Below are positions 44,090 to 52,164 of a stretch of DNA of 64,000 bases, piece after piece; positions within the stretch are counted from its first letter, which is position 1; the number at the start of each line of letters is the position of its first letter. Source of the DNA: Saccharothrix syringae (GTDB lineage Bacteria > Actinomycetota > Actinomycetes > Mycobacteriales > Pseudonocardiaceae); contig NZ_CP034550.1 of NCBI RefSeq assembly GCF_009498035.1, positions 7,626,001 to 7,690,000 on the forward strand, in the 5' to 3' direction. A model generated the notes under the pieces. It saw only the letters and a program-made list of their open reading frames with translations. It was not told where the DNA came from and ran no database searches. A program made the position numbers and the translations under genes.

Positions 44090-47026
44090 TCAGCTCCCGT
44101 GCGGCGCGCCGCGTTCGAGCTCGCGCAGCGCGTCGGCCAACCCCTCTCGGGCCCTGGCCTCCTCCGACCGGTACCCGGCGCGGCGGGCCAGGTCCAGGGC
44201 CCGCCGGAAGTGCCCGACCGCGGCCGCCGGCCCGTCCGCCGCGTGCACGACCCGGCCCAGCGAGTTCAGCGCGTCGACCTCCAGCGCGTACAGCACGCCG
44301 TCCCTGGCCAGGCCCAGCGCGCGGTGGTGGAGGTCGCGGGCGCGCTCCAGGTCGCCGAGGTCGTGGTGCAGCGAGCCGAGGCAGCCCAGCGCCACCGAGC
44401 CCAGGCCCCGGTCCTGCACCTCCTGGGCGATGCGGGCGGCCCGCGCCAGGCACTCGCGCGCCTCGTCGTACCGCGCGTGCTCGCGGTGGGTCGTGCCGAG
44501 GTTGACCAGCGCGATGCCCTCGCTGTGGCGGTGGCCGTTGCGGCGGGCCGCCGCGACGGCGCTCCGGTACTTCTCCAGCGCCCGGTCGTCGTGGCCGTTG
44601 CGCCGGCACCCGTGCCCTAACGTGATCAGCGCGATGCCCTCCAGGACCGGGTCGCCGGCCGAGCGGGCCAGTTCGGCGACGCGCCGGCACAGCTCGTGCG
44701 CCTCGTCGTAGCGCCCCAACCGGGACAGCGCCGACGCCTGCCAGCACAGGGCGTAGCCGTCCCGGCCGCCGGTGGCGGCGACCGCGGTCGTGTGCAGGGC
44801 CAGGGCGTCGTGGAAGTGGGCGGTGGAGTCCAGGTAGCGGAACAGGGTCCGGGACAGGTGCGCGGCGTGGTGCGGCGCACCGCGTTCGGCCACGGCCAGC
44901 AGGGTGGCGCGTTCGGCGTCCAGCCAGCCCCGCGCCTGCTCGTAGGAGTCGAACCCGACCTCGGGACCGACCGGCGGCGGCACGGGCGGGCGCCGGTGCG
45001 CCTCGGCCGGGGCGAAGGCGTGGGCGGCGACGGACGCGGCGTGGCAGTAGTGGTCGAACAGGCGCCGCAGGGCCGCTTCGACTTCGGCGCCGGCCTGCTC
45101 GGCGGCGTGCAGGCGGACCAGGTCGTGCATGCCGTGGCGGCCCGGGGTGCGCTGGTCGACCAGGTGGGCGTCCTGGAGCTCGCGCAGCGCCTGGCGGGTG
45201 CGGGCGGTGGGCAGGTCGGCCAGGGCGGCCGCGGCGCGGGCGTCGACGTCCCGGCCGGGGATGTGCCCGAGCAGGGCGAACAGGGCCGCGGCGGCGGGCG
45301 TCAGGGCGCGGGTGGAGGCGGTGAACACCGCGCGCAGGGTGGTGGGCAGCTCGCCGGTGTCCAGGGCGTCCAGGCGCGTCGAGGCGTCGTCGAGCTCGTC
45401 GACCAGCGCGGCCAGCGGGAGGTTGGGGTGCGTGCGGGCGCGGGCGGCCAGGATGCCCAGGGCCAGGGGCAGGCCCGCGCAGTGCGCCCGCAGCGCGGCG
45501 GCGGCGTCGGGTTCGGCGGCAACCCGGTCCGCGCCCAGGTGGGCGGTCAGCAGCGCCTCGGCCTGGTCGGGGGGAAGCAGGTCGAGTGGGACGGGCGTGG
45601 CCCCGTGGGCGGCGATGAGCCCGGTGAGCCGGTGGCGGCTGGTGATCAGGACGGCGCAGCGGGGGCCGCCGGGCAGCAGCGGGGTCACCTGGGCGGTGTC
45701 GCGGGCGTTGTCCAGCACGACCAGCAGCCGCCGGTCGGCGGTCAGGTCGCGGAACAGCGCCAGTTGCGCCTCCGGGTCGGCGGGTGCGGACTGCGGCGCC
45801 ACGCCGAGCGCGTCGAGGAAGGAGCGGGCGGCGGCCTGCGGGGGCACCGGGTCGGCGACCGGGTCGAAGCCGCGCAGGTCCACGTGCAACTGGCCGTCGG
45901 GGAACCGGTCGAGGTGGCGGTGCGCCCAGCGCAGCGCCAACCACGACTTGCCCAGCCCGCCGCCACCGGTCAGCACCGCGATCGGGGTGTGCTCGCCACC
46001 GGTCAGGGCGGCGGTCAGCGCGGCCAGCTCCCGCTCGCGACCGGTGAAGGTGGCCGGTGCCGGTGGGAGGCGGCGCGGGATGGGGTGGGGCGGTAGCGAC
46101 CCGAGCCCTGGTTGCGACTCGGGTTGCGATTGGGCCTGTAGTCGCGACCCGAGTTGCGACTGCTGCCGCAGTTGCGATTCAGGTTGCGATTGCCGCCGTA
46201 GTTGCGTTTCGGGCCGTGGGCGCGACGCGGATCGTGAACGTGGTCGTGTGGCGGGTTGGGCGGCGGAGTGGCCAGCGGGGTGAGCGGTGGAGCGGGCGTT
46301 CGCACCGGTGAGGATGTCCTGGTGGCGCTGCCGCAGCTCCGCTCCGGGCTCCACCCCCAGCTCCGCCACCAGCAGCGCCCTGGTCCGCCGGTAGTGCGCC
46401 AACGCGTCGGCCGAGCGCCCGGCCCGGTGCAGCGCGAGCATGAGCTGCCCGGCCAACCGCTCGTCCAGCGGGTGCCGGGCCGCCCGCGCCGGGAGTTCGG
46501 CCAGCAGCTCGGCGTGCCGCCCCAACCGCAGCGCCAGGTCGACCCGGTGGGCCTCGGCGGTCGCCCGCTCGGCCTCCCACACCTGCCGCACCCCGGCCGC
46601 CCACGGGCCGTCGATGCCGGCCAGTGCCTCCGGGCCCCACAGCGCCAGTGCCCGCTCGACCAGTTCCAGCGCCCGCTCGTCGTCCCCCTCGGCCCGCGCC
46701 CGACCCGCCAGCGCCCGGAACCGGTGCACGTCCACCGCCTCGACCGGCGCGTCCAGCAGGTAGCCGCCGTCCCGGTGGGTGATCGCCGTGCCCGCCGGGG
46801 TCAGCGACCGCCGCAGGCGTGACAGGTAGCTGCGCAGCACCGAGCGCACCCGCGCCGGCGGCCGGTCGTCCCACACCCGTGCCACCAGGCGTTCCGCGGG
46901 CACCACCCGGCCGGCGTCCACCAGCAGCGCCGCCAGCACGCACCGCTGGCGGGAGTGCCCCAGCTCCAGCCGCCGGCCGTTCGACTGGGCCCGCACCCCG
47001 TCGAGCAACCGGAACTCGACCTCCAC
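44090..47026 (-). CDS. SARP-family regulator with NB-ARC and TPR domains, copy 2
   Basis: 978 residues with the same plan as the SARP at 36687-39458: DNA-binding domain starting MEVEFRLLDG, activator domain (~100-240), P-loop GGGGLGKS (354-361), Walker B RLLVVLDN, the MHDLVRLHA winged-helix segment, then TPRs. It differs by a 65-70 residue Gln/Ser/Arg/Pro linker (about 243-310, with repeats like RQSQPESQLRQQSQ) between the activator and ATPase domains, encoded by a DNA repeat of TTGCGA-type words at 46110-46210. Codon 803 is TTA (44620-44618), so translation may depend on the bldA leucyl-tRNA. The GTG start at 47026 follows GAGGGGG. It may regulate the nearby P450, the GH3 gene or either cluster; nothing shows which. 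Confidence 0.92.
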   Translation of the reverse strand: MEVEFRLLDGVRAQSNGRRLELGHSRQRCVLAALLVDAGRVVPAERLVARVWDDRPPARVRSVLRSYLSRLRRSLTPAGTAITHRDGGYLLDAPVEAVDVHRFRALAGRARAEGDDERALELVERALALWGPEALAGIDGPWAAGVRQVWEAERATAEAHRVDLALRLGRHAELLAELPARAARHPLDERLAGQLMLALHRAGRSADALAHYRRTRALLVAELGVEPGAELRQRHQDILTGANARSTAHPAGHSAAQPATRPRSRSASRPRPETQLRRQSQPESQLRQQSQLGSRLQAQSQPESQPGLGSLPPHPIPRRLPPAPATFTGRERELAALTAALTGGEHTPIAVLTGGGGLGKSWLALRWAHRHLDRFPDGQLHVDLRGFDPVADPVPPQAAARSFLDALGVAPQSAPADPEAQLALFRDLTADRRLLVVLDNARDTAQVTPLLPGGPRCAVLITSRHRLTGLIAAHGATPVPLDLLPPDQAEALLTAHLGADRVAAEPDAAAALRAHCAGLPLALGILAARARTHPNLPLAALVDELDDASTRLDALDTGELPTTLRAVFTASTRALTPAAAALFALLGHIPGRDVDARAAAALADLPTARTRQALRELQDAHLVDQRTPGRHGMHDLVRLHAAEQAGAEVEAALRRLFDHYCHAASVAAHAFAPAEAHRRPPVPPPVGPEVGFDSYEQARGWLDAERATLLAVAERGAPHHAAHLSRTLFRYLDSTAHFHDALALHTTAVAATGGRDGYALCWQASALSRLGRYDEAHELCRRVAELARSAGDPVLEGIALITLGHGCRRNGHDDRALEKYRSAVAAARRNGHRHSEGIALVNLGTTHREHARYDEARECLARAARIAQEVQDRGLGSVALGCLGSLHHDLGDLERARDLHHRALGLARDGVLYALEVDALNSLGRVVHAADGPAAAVGHFRRALDLARRAGYRSEEARAREGLADALRELERGAPHGS

Positions 47027-47149
47027 CGCGCCCCCTCAAGCTGCGGATTCAACGTTCGTTCCGCGTTGGTTCGGCTCCCCGTCCCCATTGTGGTGCCCGT
47101 GGAGGGTCGGCCGTTGGTCCTTCGCGGGGAGAGGTCCAAAGGGAGGACA

Positions 47150-47269
47150 GTGCTGCACCACGTGAACGCCTGGACCATCGTCGCGCAACGCCGCCGCGAC
47201 GCCGAGCGCGCGGCCACCGAGCACCGGTTGGCCCGCGTCGTGACGCGGCGGCGGGAGCGGCGCGCCTGA
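47150..47269 (+). CDS. Possible small basic protein, 39 residues
   Basis: A short frame opposite the SARP gene's upstream region. GGGAGGA is placed just before GTG at 47150 (another GTG follows at 47162). The product, with core NAWTIVAQRRRDAERAAT, is a single charged helix rich in Arg. It resembles the many tiny uncharacterised Arg-rich proteins of actinomycetes in style, but I cannot name a family. The ribosome site is close to the first start, which favours the second. Tentative. Confidence 0.4.
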   Translation: MLHHVNAWTIVAQRRRDAERAATEHRLARVVTRRRERRA

Positions 47270-47390
47270 AGGGGGGCTCCCGGTCGCCGCGGCGGGTTGT
47301 CGCGGCGACCGGGGGGGCGGCGATCAGGCGATCGGGAGGTGGTGATCAGGCGGCAGGGCGGGCGGCAGGAGCGGGCGGTGGAGGGCGCCC

Positions 47391-47528
47391 CCAGGCAGGC
47401 CAAGCCCAGGCAGACCAAGCCCGAACAAGCCAGGCCCGAGCAAGCCAAGCGCAGGCAAACCGAGCCCCAGCAAGCCAGGCCCCAGCAAGCCAAGCCCAGG
47501 CGAACCAGGTCCCAGCAGATCAGTCCCA
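47391..47528. repeat. Imperfect 15-bp tandem repeat at the 3' end of the P450 gene
   Basis: About nine copies of a 15-bp unit approximating CAAGCCAGGCCCCAG (variants CAAGCCAAGCGCAGG, CAAACCGAGCCCCAG). The array starts in the last codons of the P450 gene and extends ~130 bp beyond its stop. The period is a multiple of three, so long Leu/Cys/Gly-rich shadow frames appear on the minus strand; these are not genes. Confidence 0.75.
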
Positions 47529-48755
47529 GGCGACCGGCAAACGCGCCGGCCCCCGCGTGGCCAGCCCGTCCTTCCACTCGATGCCGCCGATCCCACCGCT
47601 CCCACCGATCCCGCCGTTCTCGTCCTCCCCCTCCGCCAACCGCAACCCGGGCAACCGCCGCAACAACACGTCCAACGCCACCTGCAACTCCATCCGCGCC
47701 AGCGGAGCACCCAGGCAGTGGTGCGGCCCGTGCCCGAACCCGACGTGGGACGCGCCCTGCCGCCGCAGGTCCAGCCGGTCCGGGTCGGGGTACACCGAAC
47801 CGTCCCGGTTGGCCGAGTTCAGCACCGGCAGCACCGGTTCACCCGCCCGCACCAGCACACCGCCCAGCTCGACGTCCTCCAGCGCGTACCGCGCGATGCC
47901 CGCGCCGAGCCCGAGCGGCACGAAGCGCATCAGCTCCTCCACCGCCCGCGGCACCAGGTCGGGGTCCGCGCGCAGCAGCTCCCACTGCTCGGGGTGGGTC
48001 AGCAGCACGTACGCGAAGTTGGGGATCTGCGACGCGGTCGTCTCGTGCCCGGCGACCAGCAGCCCCTCGGCCAGCGACAGCAACTCGTCCTCGGACAACC
48101 GGTCCTCCTCGTCGCGCGCGACGACGAGGGCGCCGATCAGGTCGTCCGTCGGCGCCTCGCGGCGGGCGGCGACCAGGCCGGCCATGTACTCCCGCAGCCG
48201 CCCGACGTGCTCCACCACCTCCGCCGGCGTGAACTTCGTGGTGGACAGGAACGCGTCCGACCACACGCGGAAGTCGACGCGGTCCTCGTAGGGCACGCCC
48301 AGCAGCTCGCAGATGACTGTGATCGGCAGCGGCAGGGCGAAGTCCTCGACGAGGTCGGCGGGCGAGCCCTTGGCCAGCATCGCGTCGACCAGACCGTCGG
48401 CGATCCGCCGGGTCCACGGGCGCAGCTGCTCGACCCGGCGCGCGGTGAACGCCTTGGTGACCAGCCGGCGCAGCCTGCTGTGCTCGGGCGGGTCCAGGCT
48501 CATGATGTTGCCGGGCGGCGCCTGGTGCAGCCGCGTGCGCGGCTCGTCGCGGCCGGTCGCGGCCGCCCGGCTGAACCTCGGGTCGCCCAGGACGACCTTC
48601 ACGTCCTCGTACCGGGTGGCCAGCCAGCCGGGTTCGCCGTAGGGCAGCCGGACGCGGACCAGCGGCTGCCGCTCGCGCAGCTCGGCGAACAGCGGCTCGG
48701 GGTCCAGCCGCTCCGGCGTGCTGAACGGGTAGGGCCTGGGCTCGGTGGTGGTCAT
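47520..48755 (-). CDS. Cytochrome P450 monooxygenase
   Basis: 411 residues, a soluble actinomycete class I P450. Visible motifs: I-helix AGHETT (235-240), EELMR as the ExxR element (273-277), and the haem loop FGHGPHHCLGAP with Cys347 as axial ligand. Style and length recall the CYP105/CYP107 groups that hydroxylate secondary metabolites. An unusual Gly/Ile insertion (GGIGGSGGIGG) lies near the C-terminus before ARLPVAWD. The ATG at 48755 has GAGGAG six bases upstream; a TTG two codons earlier is less likely. No ferredoxin gene is adjacent. A TetR-like palindrome lies 35 bp upstream. It could tailor one of the window's natural products, but it sits apart from both clusters. Confidence 0.93.
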   Translation of the reverse strand: MTTTEPRPYPFSTPERLDPEPLFAELRERQPLVRVRLPYGEPGWLATRYEDVKVVLGDPRFSRAAATGRDEPRTRLHQAPPGNIMSLDPPEHSRLRRLVTKAFTARRVEQLRPWTRRIADGLVDAMLAKGSPADLVEDFALPLPITVICELLGVPYEDRVDFRVWSDAFLSTTKFTPAEVVEHVGRLREYMAGLVAARREAPTDDLIGALVVARDEEDRLSEDELLSLAEGLLVAGHETTASQIPNFAYVLLTHPEQWELLRADPDLVPRAVEELMRFVPLGLGAGIARYALEDVELGGVLVRAGEPVLPVLNSANRDGSVYPDPDRLDLRRQGASHVGFGHGPHHCLGAPLARMELQVALDVLLRRLPGLRLAEGEDENGGIGGSGGIGGIEWKDGLATRGPARLPVAWD

Positions 48756-48789
48756 CGCCAACTCCTCGTGGCACCCTGCGGAAATAATT

Positions 48790-48809
48790 TAAGTCAGTCG
48801 CTTGTCTTA
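48790..48809. promoter_or_regulatory. TetR-like operator upstream of the P450 gene
   Basis: An imperfect 20-bp palindrome with half-sites TAAGTCA and TGTCTTA, in the only AT-rich stretch upstream of the P450 gene. The spacing and TAAGnCA/TGnCTTA arms are typical of TetR-family operators. No TetR gene is adjacent. Confidence 0.5.
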
Positions 48810-49018
48810 TCACCACCGGCACACGACCGGCAACCGTGTGCAACCAATGTCCGATCAGCCCCGAACAACCGGTGTGAGCACCGGTGCCGCGGGGTCGCCG
48901 GGCGGTTCCGCACGCCCGCACACCGGGGGAACCCCCGTGGCGTCGTCGCTCCACCGGCTCGGCCGGTTCCCGTCCCGCCACCGCCAGAGCTGCCCAGCGG
49001 GAAGGCCCGGTGCGCCGA

Positions 49019-49915
49019 TCAGCTCTCGAACAAGCCTTCCGCCGCCGCGCGGAGCGCGGCCGAGCAGGCGGCCACCGCCGGGTGCCCGGCCGCGCCGCGC
49101 CGGTAGGCGATGCGGGTGCGCCTGCGGGTCGGCAGCGGCACCAGGCGCACGCCGGCGGGCGGGTCCACGGCCGCCAACCGGGGCACCAGCGACACGCCCT
49201 GGTCGGCGGCCACCAGGGCGAGCACCGTGCTGAAGTCGTCGGCGTGGTGGCGGGCCCTGGGCCGGAACCCGGCGGCGCGGCACAGGTGCGCGGTCGCGGT
49301 GTGGCAGAGGGTGCCGGGGCTCGCCAGGACCCACGGGGCGTCCCGGACCGCCCGCAGCGGGTCGCCGCCGCCGTCCGGCGTGCCCTCGGGCACCGCGAGG
49401 AACACGGTCTCCTCCAGCAGCGGCACGCCGTCCAGCACCGGGTCCGGCGCGATCGGCACGACGTCGTAGTCGTGCAGCAGTCCGACGTCGAGCCGGTGCT
49501 CGCGCAGCGCCGCCGGCACCGCGACCGGGTCCAGCTCGGTCACCATCAGCTCCAGCCCGGGGTGCTCGCGCCCCAGCGCGACCAGCGCGGGCGGCAGCAG
49601 CGTGCGCACGGCGCTGGGGAAGGCGCCGATGCGCAGCGGGCCGGTCACGCCGCCCGCCATCTCGGCCAGCGCGGCCGACGTGCGCTCCAACGCCGCCAGC
49701 ACCACCTCGGCGTGCCCCACGAGCACCCGTCCCGCCGCGGTCAGGGTGACGCGCCGCCCGGTGCGCTCCAGCAGCGGGAGCCCCGCCTCCCGCTCCAGCG
49801 CGGCCAGCTGCTGGGAGACCGCCGAGGGCGTGTAGGCGTGGGCCTGCGCCACGGCGGCGATGGTGCCCAGCCGGGACAGGTCGTGCAGCAGCCGCAGGCG
49901 GCGGGCGTCGAGCAT
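49019..49915 (-). CDS. LysR-family transcriptional regulator
   Basis: 298 residues. The N-terminal helix-turn-helix (LSRLGTIAAVAQAHAYTPSAVSQQLAALEREAG) is classic LysR and is followed by the linker helix and a periplasmic-binding-like effector domain starting GPLRIGAFPSA. It starts with ATG at 49915, 71 bp from the start of a divergent DapA-family gene. This divergent layout is the usual one for a LysR protein and its target. The shared gap holds CAGTTC and GAACTG half-sites about 26 bp apart, which may be part of its binding region. The effector is unknown, perhaps the substrate of the lyase. Confidence 0.92.
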   Translation of the reverse strand: MLDARRLRLLHDLSRLGTIAAVAQAHAYTPSAVSQQLAALEREAGLPLLERTGRRVTLTAAGRVLVGHAEVVLAALERTSAALAEMAGGVTGPLRIGAFPSAVRTLLPPALVALGREHPGLELMVTELDPVAVPAALREHRLDVGLLHDYDVVPIAPDPVLDGVPLLEETVFLAVPEGTPDGGGDPLRAVRDAPWVLASPGTLCHTATAHLCRAAGFRPRARHHADDFSTVLALVAADQGVSLVPRLAAVDPPAGVRLVPLPTRRRTRIAYRRGAAGHPAVAACSAALRAAAEGLFES

Positions 49916-49986
49916 CAGTTCAGCTTATGCTTCCGTGCAGGAATCCGAACTGGACCTGTTCCTCGGTGGTGCCGGACGCTGGTCCC

Positions 49987-50862
49987 ATGACCCTCTCCGG
50001 TGTGCTCGTCCCGCTGATCACCCCCTTCGACGCCGCGGGCGCGGTGGCCCGCGACGCGCTGGAAGCCCTGGCCAACGAGGTGCTGGACGACGGCGCGGCG
50101 GGCCTGGTGGCCCTGGGCACCACCGCCGAACCGACGTCGCTGAACACCGTCGAGCGGCACCTCGTCCTGGACGTGCTGCTCGGCGTGTGCCGGGAGCGCT
50201 CGGCCGCGCTGCTGGTCGGCGCCTCCACCCCGGACGCGCTGGCGGAGCTGCGCGGCAGGCCCGGGGTGACCGCGGCGATGAGCACGGTGCCGCCGTTCGT
50301 GCGGCCGGGCGAGGACGGCGTCGTGGCGCACTTCGCGGCGCTCGCCGCGGCCTCCCCCGTCCCGCTCGTGGTCTACCACGTGCCCCACCGCACCGGGCAG
50401 CACCTGTCCGCCGGCACCCTCCGGCGGCTGGCCGCCGTCGACGGCGTGGTGGGCGTCAAGTACGCCGCCGGGCTCGACGCCGACGCGGTCGACCTGCTGG
50501 CGGACCCGCCGGCCGGCTTCGCCCTGCTGGGCGGCGACGACGTGGTCATCTCGCCCCTGCTGGCCCTGGGCGCGCACGGCGGCATCCTGGCCTCCGCTCA
50601 CTTCGCGACCGCGCGGTTCGTCGAACTGGTGGACGCCTGGCACGCCGACGACGCCGGCCGGGGCCGCGCCCTGGGGCACCGGCTCGCACCGCTGTCGGCC
50701 GCGGTGTTCGCCGAGCCCAACCCCGTGGTGGTCAAGGCGGTGCTGCACGCGCAGGGGCGCATCCCCACGCCGGCCGTCCGGTTGCCGCTGCTGGCCGCCG
50801 GGCCCGGGAGCACGCGGGAGGCGTTGCGGCAGGTCGAGCGCGTGACCCCGGTCGCCGCGTGA
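49987..50862 (+). CDS. DapA/NanA-family aldolase-lyase
   Basis: 291 residues, a class I (Schiff-base) TIM-barrel enzyme of the dihydrodipicolinate synthase / N-acetylneuraminate lyase family. Family marks: LVPLITPFD near the start, GTTAEPTSLN in place of the GTTGE loop, VVYHVPHRTG with the catalytic Tyr, and GVKYAAG with the Schiff-base Lys. The GTTAE variation suggests a substrate other than aspartate semialdehyde; a 2-keto-3-deoxy sugar acid is plausible because the rhamnose operon follows. The ATG at 49987 is chosen because the barrel starts there. It probably answers to the divergent LysR. A hairpin just after the stop separates it from the rhamnose genes. Confidence 0.85.
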   Translation: MTLSGVLVPLITPFDAAGAVARDALEALANEVLDDGAAGLVALGTTAEPTSLNTVERHLVLDVLLGVCRERSAALLVGASTPDALAELRGRPGVTAAMSTVPPFVRPGEDGVVAHFAALAAASPVPLVVYHVPHRTGQHLSAGTLRRLAAVDGVVGVKYAAGLDADAVDLLADPPAGFALLGGDDVVISPLLALGAHGGILASAHFATARFVELVDAWHADDAGRGRALGHRLAPLSAAVFAEPNPVVVKAVLHAQGRIPTPAVRLPLLAAGPGSTREALRQVERVTPVAA

Positions 50863-50864
50863 TC

Positions 50865-50890
50865 GTGCGGCGGTCACCCGACCGCCGCAC
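50865..50890. terminator. Hairpin terminator, 11-bp perfect stem
   Basis: GTGCGGCGGTC and GACCGCCGCAC pair around an ACCC loop, starting two bases after the lyase stop codon. It ends the lyase transcript before the rhamnose operon promoter. Confidence 0.75.
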
Positions 50891-50902
50891 ACCCCGAGGA
50901 GG

Positions 50903-50914
50903 TGAAGCGTTTCA
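50903..50914. promoter_or_regulatory. Upstream LacI-type operator of the rhamnose operon
   Basis: TGAAGCGTTTCA differs by one base from the perfect palindrome at 50970-50981. The centres of the two sites are 67 bp apart. Confidence 0.65.
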
Positions 50915-50930
50915 GAGACCTCGGGCATCC

Positions 50931-50958
50931 TTGACGCCGCGCGCCGGGGCCGGATAGT
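50931..50958 (+). promoter_or_regulatory. Sigma-70-type promoter of the rhamnose operon
   Basis: TTGACG (50931-50936), a 16-bp spacer, then GATAGT (50953-50958). The predicted start near 50965 falls just before the downstream operator, so a bound repressor would block initiation. Confidence 0.6.
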
Positions 50959-50969
50959 TTCGCTTTCTT

Positions 50970-50981
50970 TGAAACGTTTCA
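50970..50981. promoter_or_regulatory. Downstream LacI-type operator of the rhamnose operon
   Basis: TGAAACGTTTCA is a perfect 12-bp palindrome with the central CG usual for LacI-family sites. It lies 16 bp upstream of the rhaI start codon and over the predicted transcription start. Confidence 0.75.
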
Positions 50982-50997
50982 TTGACTGAGGAGTGTC

Positions 50998-52164
50998 GTG
51001 GCGACCTTCGACGACATCGCCGACGCGCTCGCGCGGCAGGCGATCGAGCTGCCCTCGTGGGCGTTCGGCAACTCGGGCACGCGGTTCAAGGTGTTCGCGC
51101 AGCCCGGGGTGCCGCGGACGGTGGAGGAGAAGCTCGCCGACGCGGCGAAGGTGCACGCGCTGACCGGGCTGGCCCCGTCGGTGGCGCTGCACATCCCCTG
51201 GGACCGGGTGGACGACTTCGCCAAGCTGCGCGCGCACGCCGAAGACCTGGGTGTGCGGCTGGGCACGATCAACACCAACACGTTCCAGGACGACGACTAC
51301 AAGTTCGGCAGCCTGACGCACGTCGACGAGCGGGTGCGCGCCAAGGCGATCGCGCACATGCACGAGTGCGTGGACATCATGGACGTGACCGGAAGCCGGG
51401 ACCTGAAGGTGTGGCTGCCGGACGGCACCAACTACCCCGGCCAGGGCGACCTGCGGGACCGGCAGGACCGCCTGGCCGACTCGCTGGCGCGGGTCTACGC
51501 CCGGCTGGGCGACCACCAGCGGCTGGTGCTGGAGTACAAGTTCTTCGAGCCGGCGTTCTACGCCACCGACGTGCCGGACTGGGGCACGGCGTACGCGCAC
51601 TGCGTGGCTTTGGGCGAGCGGGCGGTGGTGTGCCTGGACACCGGGCACCACGCGCCGGGCACCAACATCGAGTTCATCGTGACGCAACTGCTGCGCCTGG
51701 GGCGGTTGGGCGCGTTCGACTTCAACTCGCGCTTCTACGCCGACGACGACCTGATCGTGGGCGCCGCGGACCCGTTCCAGCTCTTCCGCATCCTGTTCGA
51801 GGTGGTGCGCGGCGGCGGGTACGACGAGGGCAGCGGGGTGGCGTTCATGCTCGACCAGTGCCACAACGTGGAGGACAAGATCCCCGGTCAGGTCCGGTCG
51901 GTGCTCAACGTGCAGGAGATGACCGCGCGGGCGCTGCTGGTGGACCGGGACGCGCTGGCCGCCGCGGAGCGGGCCGGTGACGTGCTGGGCGCGAACGAGG
52001 TGTTCATGGACGCCTTCTACACCGACGTGCGGGCGGACCTGGCCGACTGGCGTGCCAGCCGCGGCCTGCCCGCCGACCCGATGAGGGCGTACCGCGACAG
52101 CGGGTACGCGGAGCGGATCGTCGCCGAGCGGGTCGGCGGTTCCCAGGCGGGGTGGGGTGCGTGA
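50998..52164 (+). CDS. rhaI: L-rhamnose isomerase
   Basis: 388 residues of the xylose-isomerase-like TIM-barrel type of L-rhamnose isomerase (the RhaI group, as in Pseudomonas stutzeri). It converts L-rhamnose to L-rhamnulose in the cytosol. Probable metal ligands lie in LEYKFFEPAFY (Glu), CLDTGHHAPGTN (Asp, His) and AFDFNSRFYADDD (Asp), matching the family's two-metal site. The GTG start at 50998 has GAGGAG upstream. It is the first gene of a three-gene operon, and its TGA overlaps the GTG of the next gene. Two LacI-type operators control the promoter. No rhamnose transporter is in the window. Confidence 0.93.
   Translation: MATFDDIADALARQAIELPSWAFGNSGTRFKVFAQPGVPRTVEEKLADAAKVHALTGLAPSVALHIPWDRVDDFAKLRAHAEDLGVRLGTINTNTFQDDDYKFGSLTHVDERVRAKAIAHMHECVDIMDVTGSRDLKVWLPDGTNYPGQGDLRDRQDRLADSLARVYARLGDHQRLVLEYKFFEPAFYATDVPDWGTAYAHCVALGERAVVCLDTGHHAPGTNIEFIVTQLLRLGRLGAFDFNSRFYADDDLIVGAADPFQLFRILFEVVRGGGYDEGSGVAFMLDQCHNVEDKIPGQVRSVLNVQEMTARALLVDRDALAAAERAGDVLGANEVFMDAFYTDVRADLADWRASRGLPADPMRAYRDSGYAERIVAERVGGSQAGWGA

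Noticed and set aside
46801..47577. A minus-strand frame rich in Gly-Leu-Ala-Cys repeats next to the P450
   Set aside because: It is a translation of the 15-bp DNA repeat and of out-of-frame SARP sequence, with no supported start.
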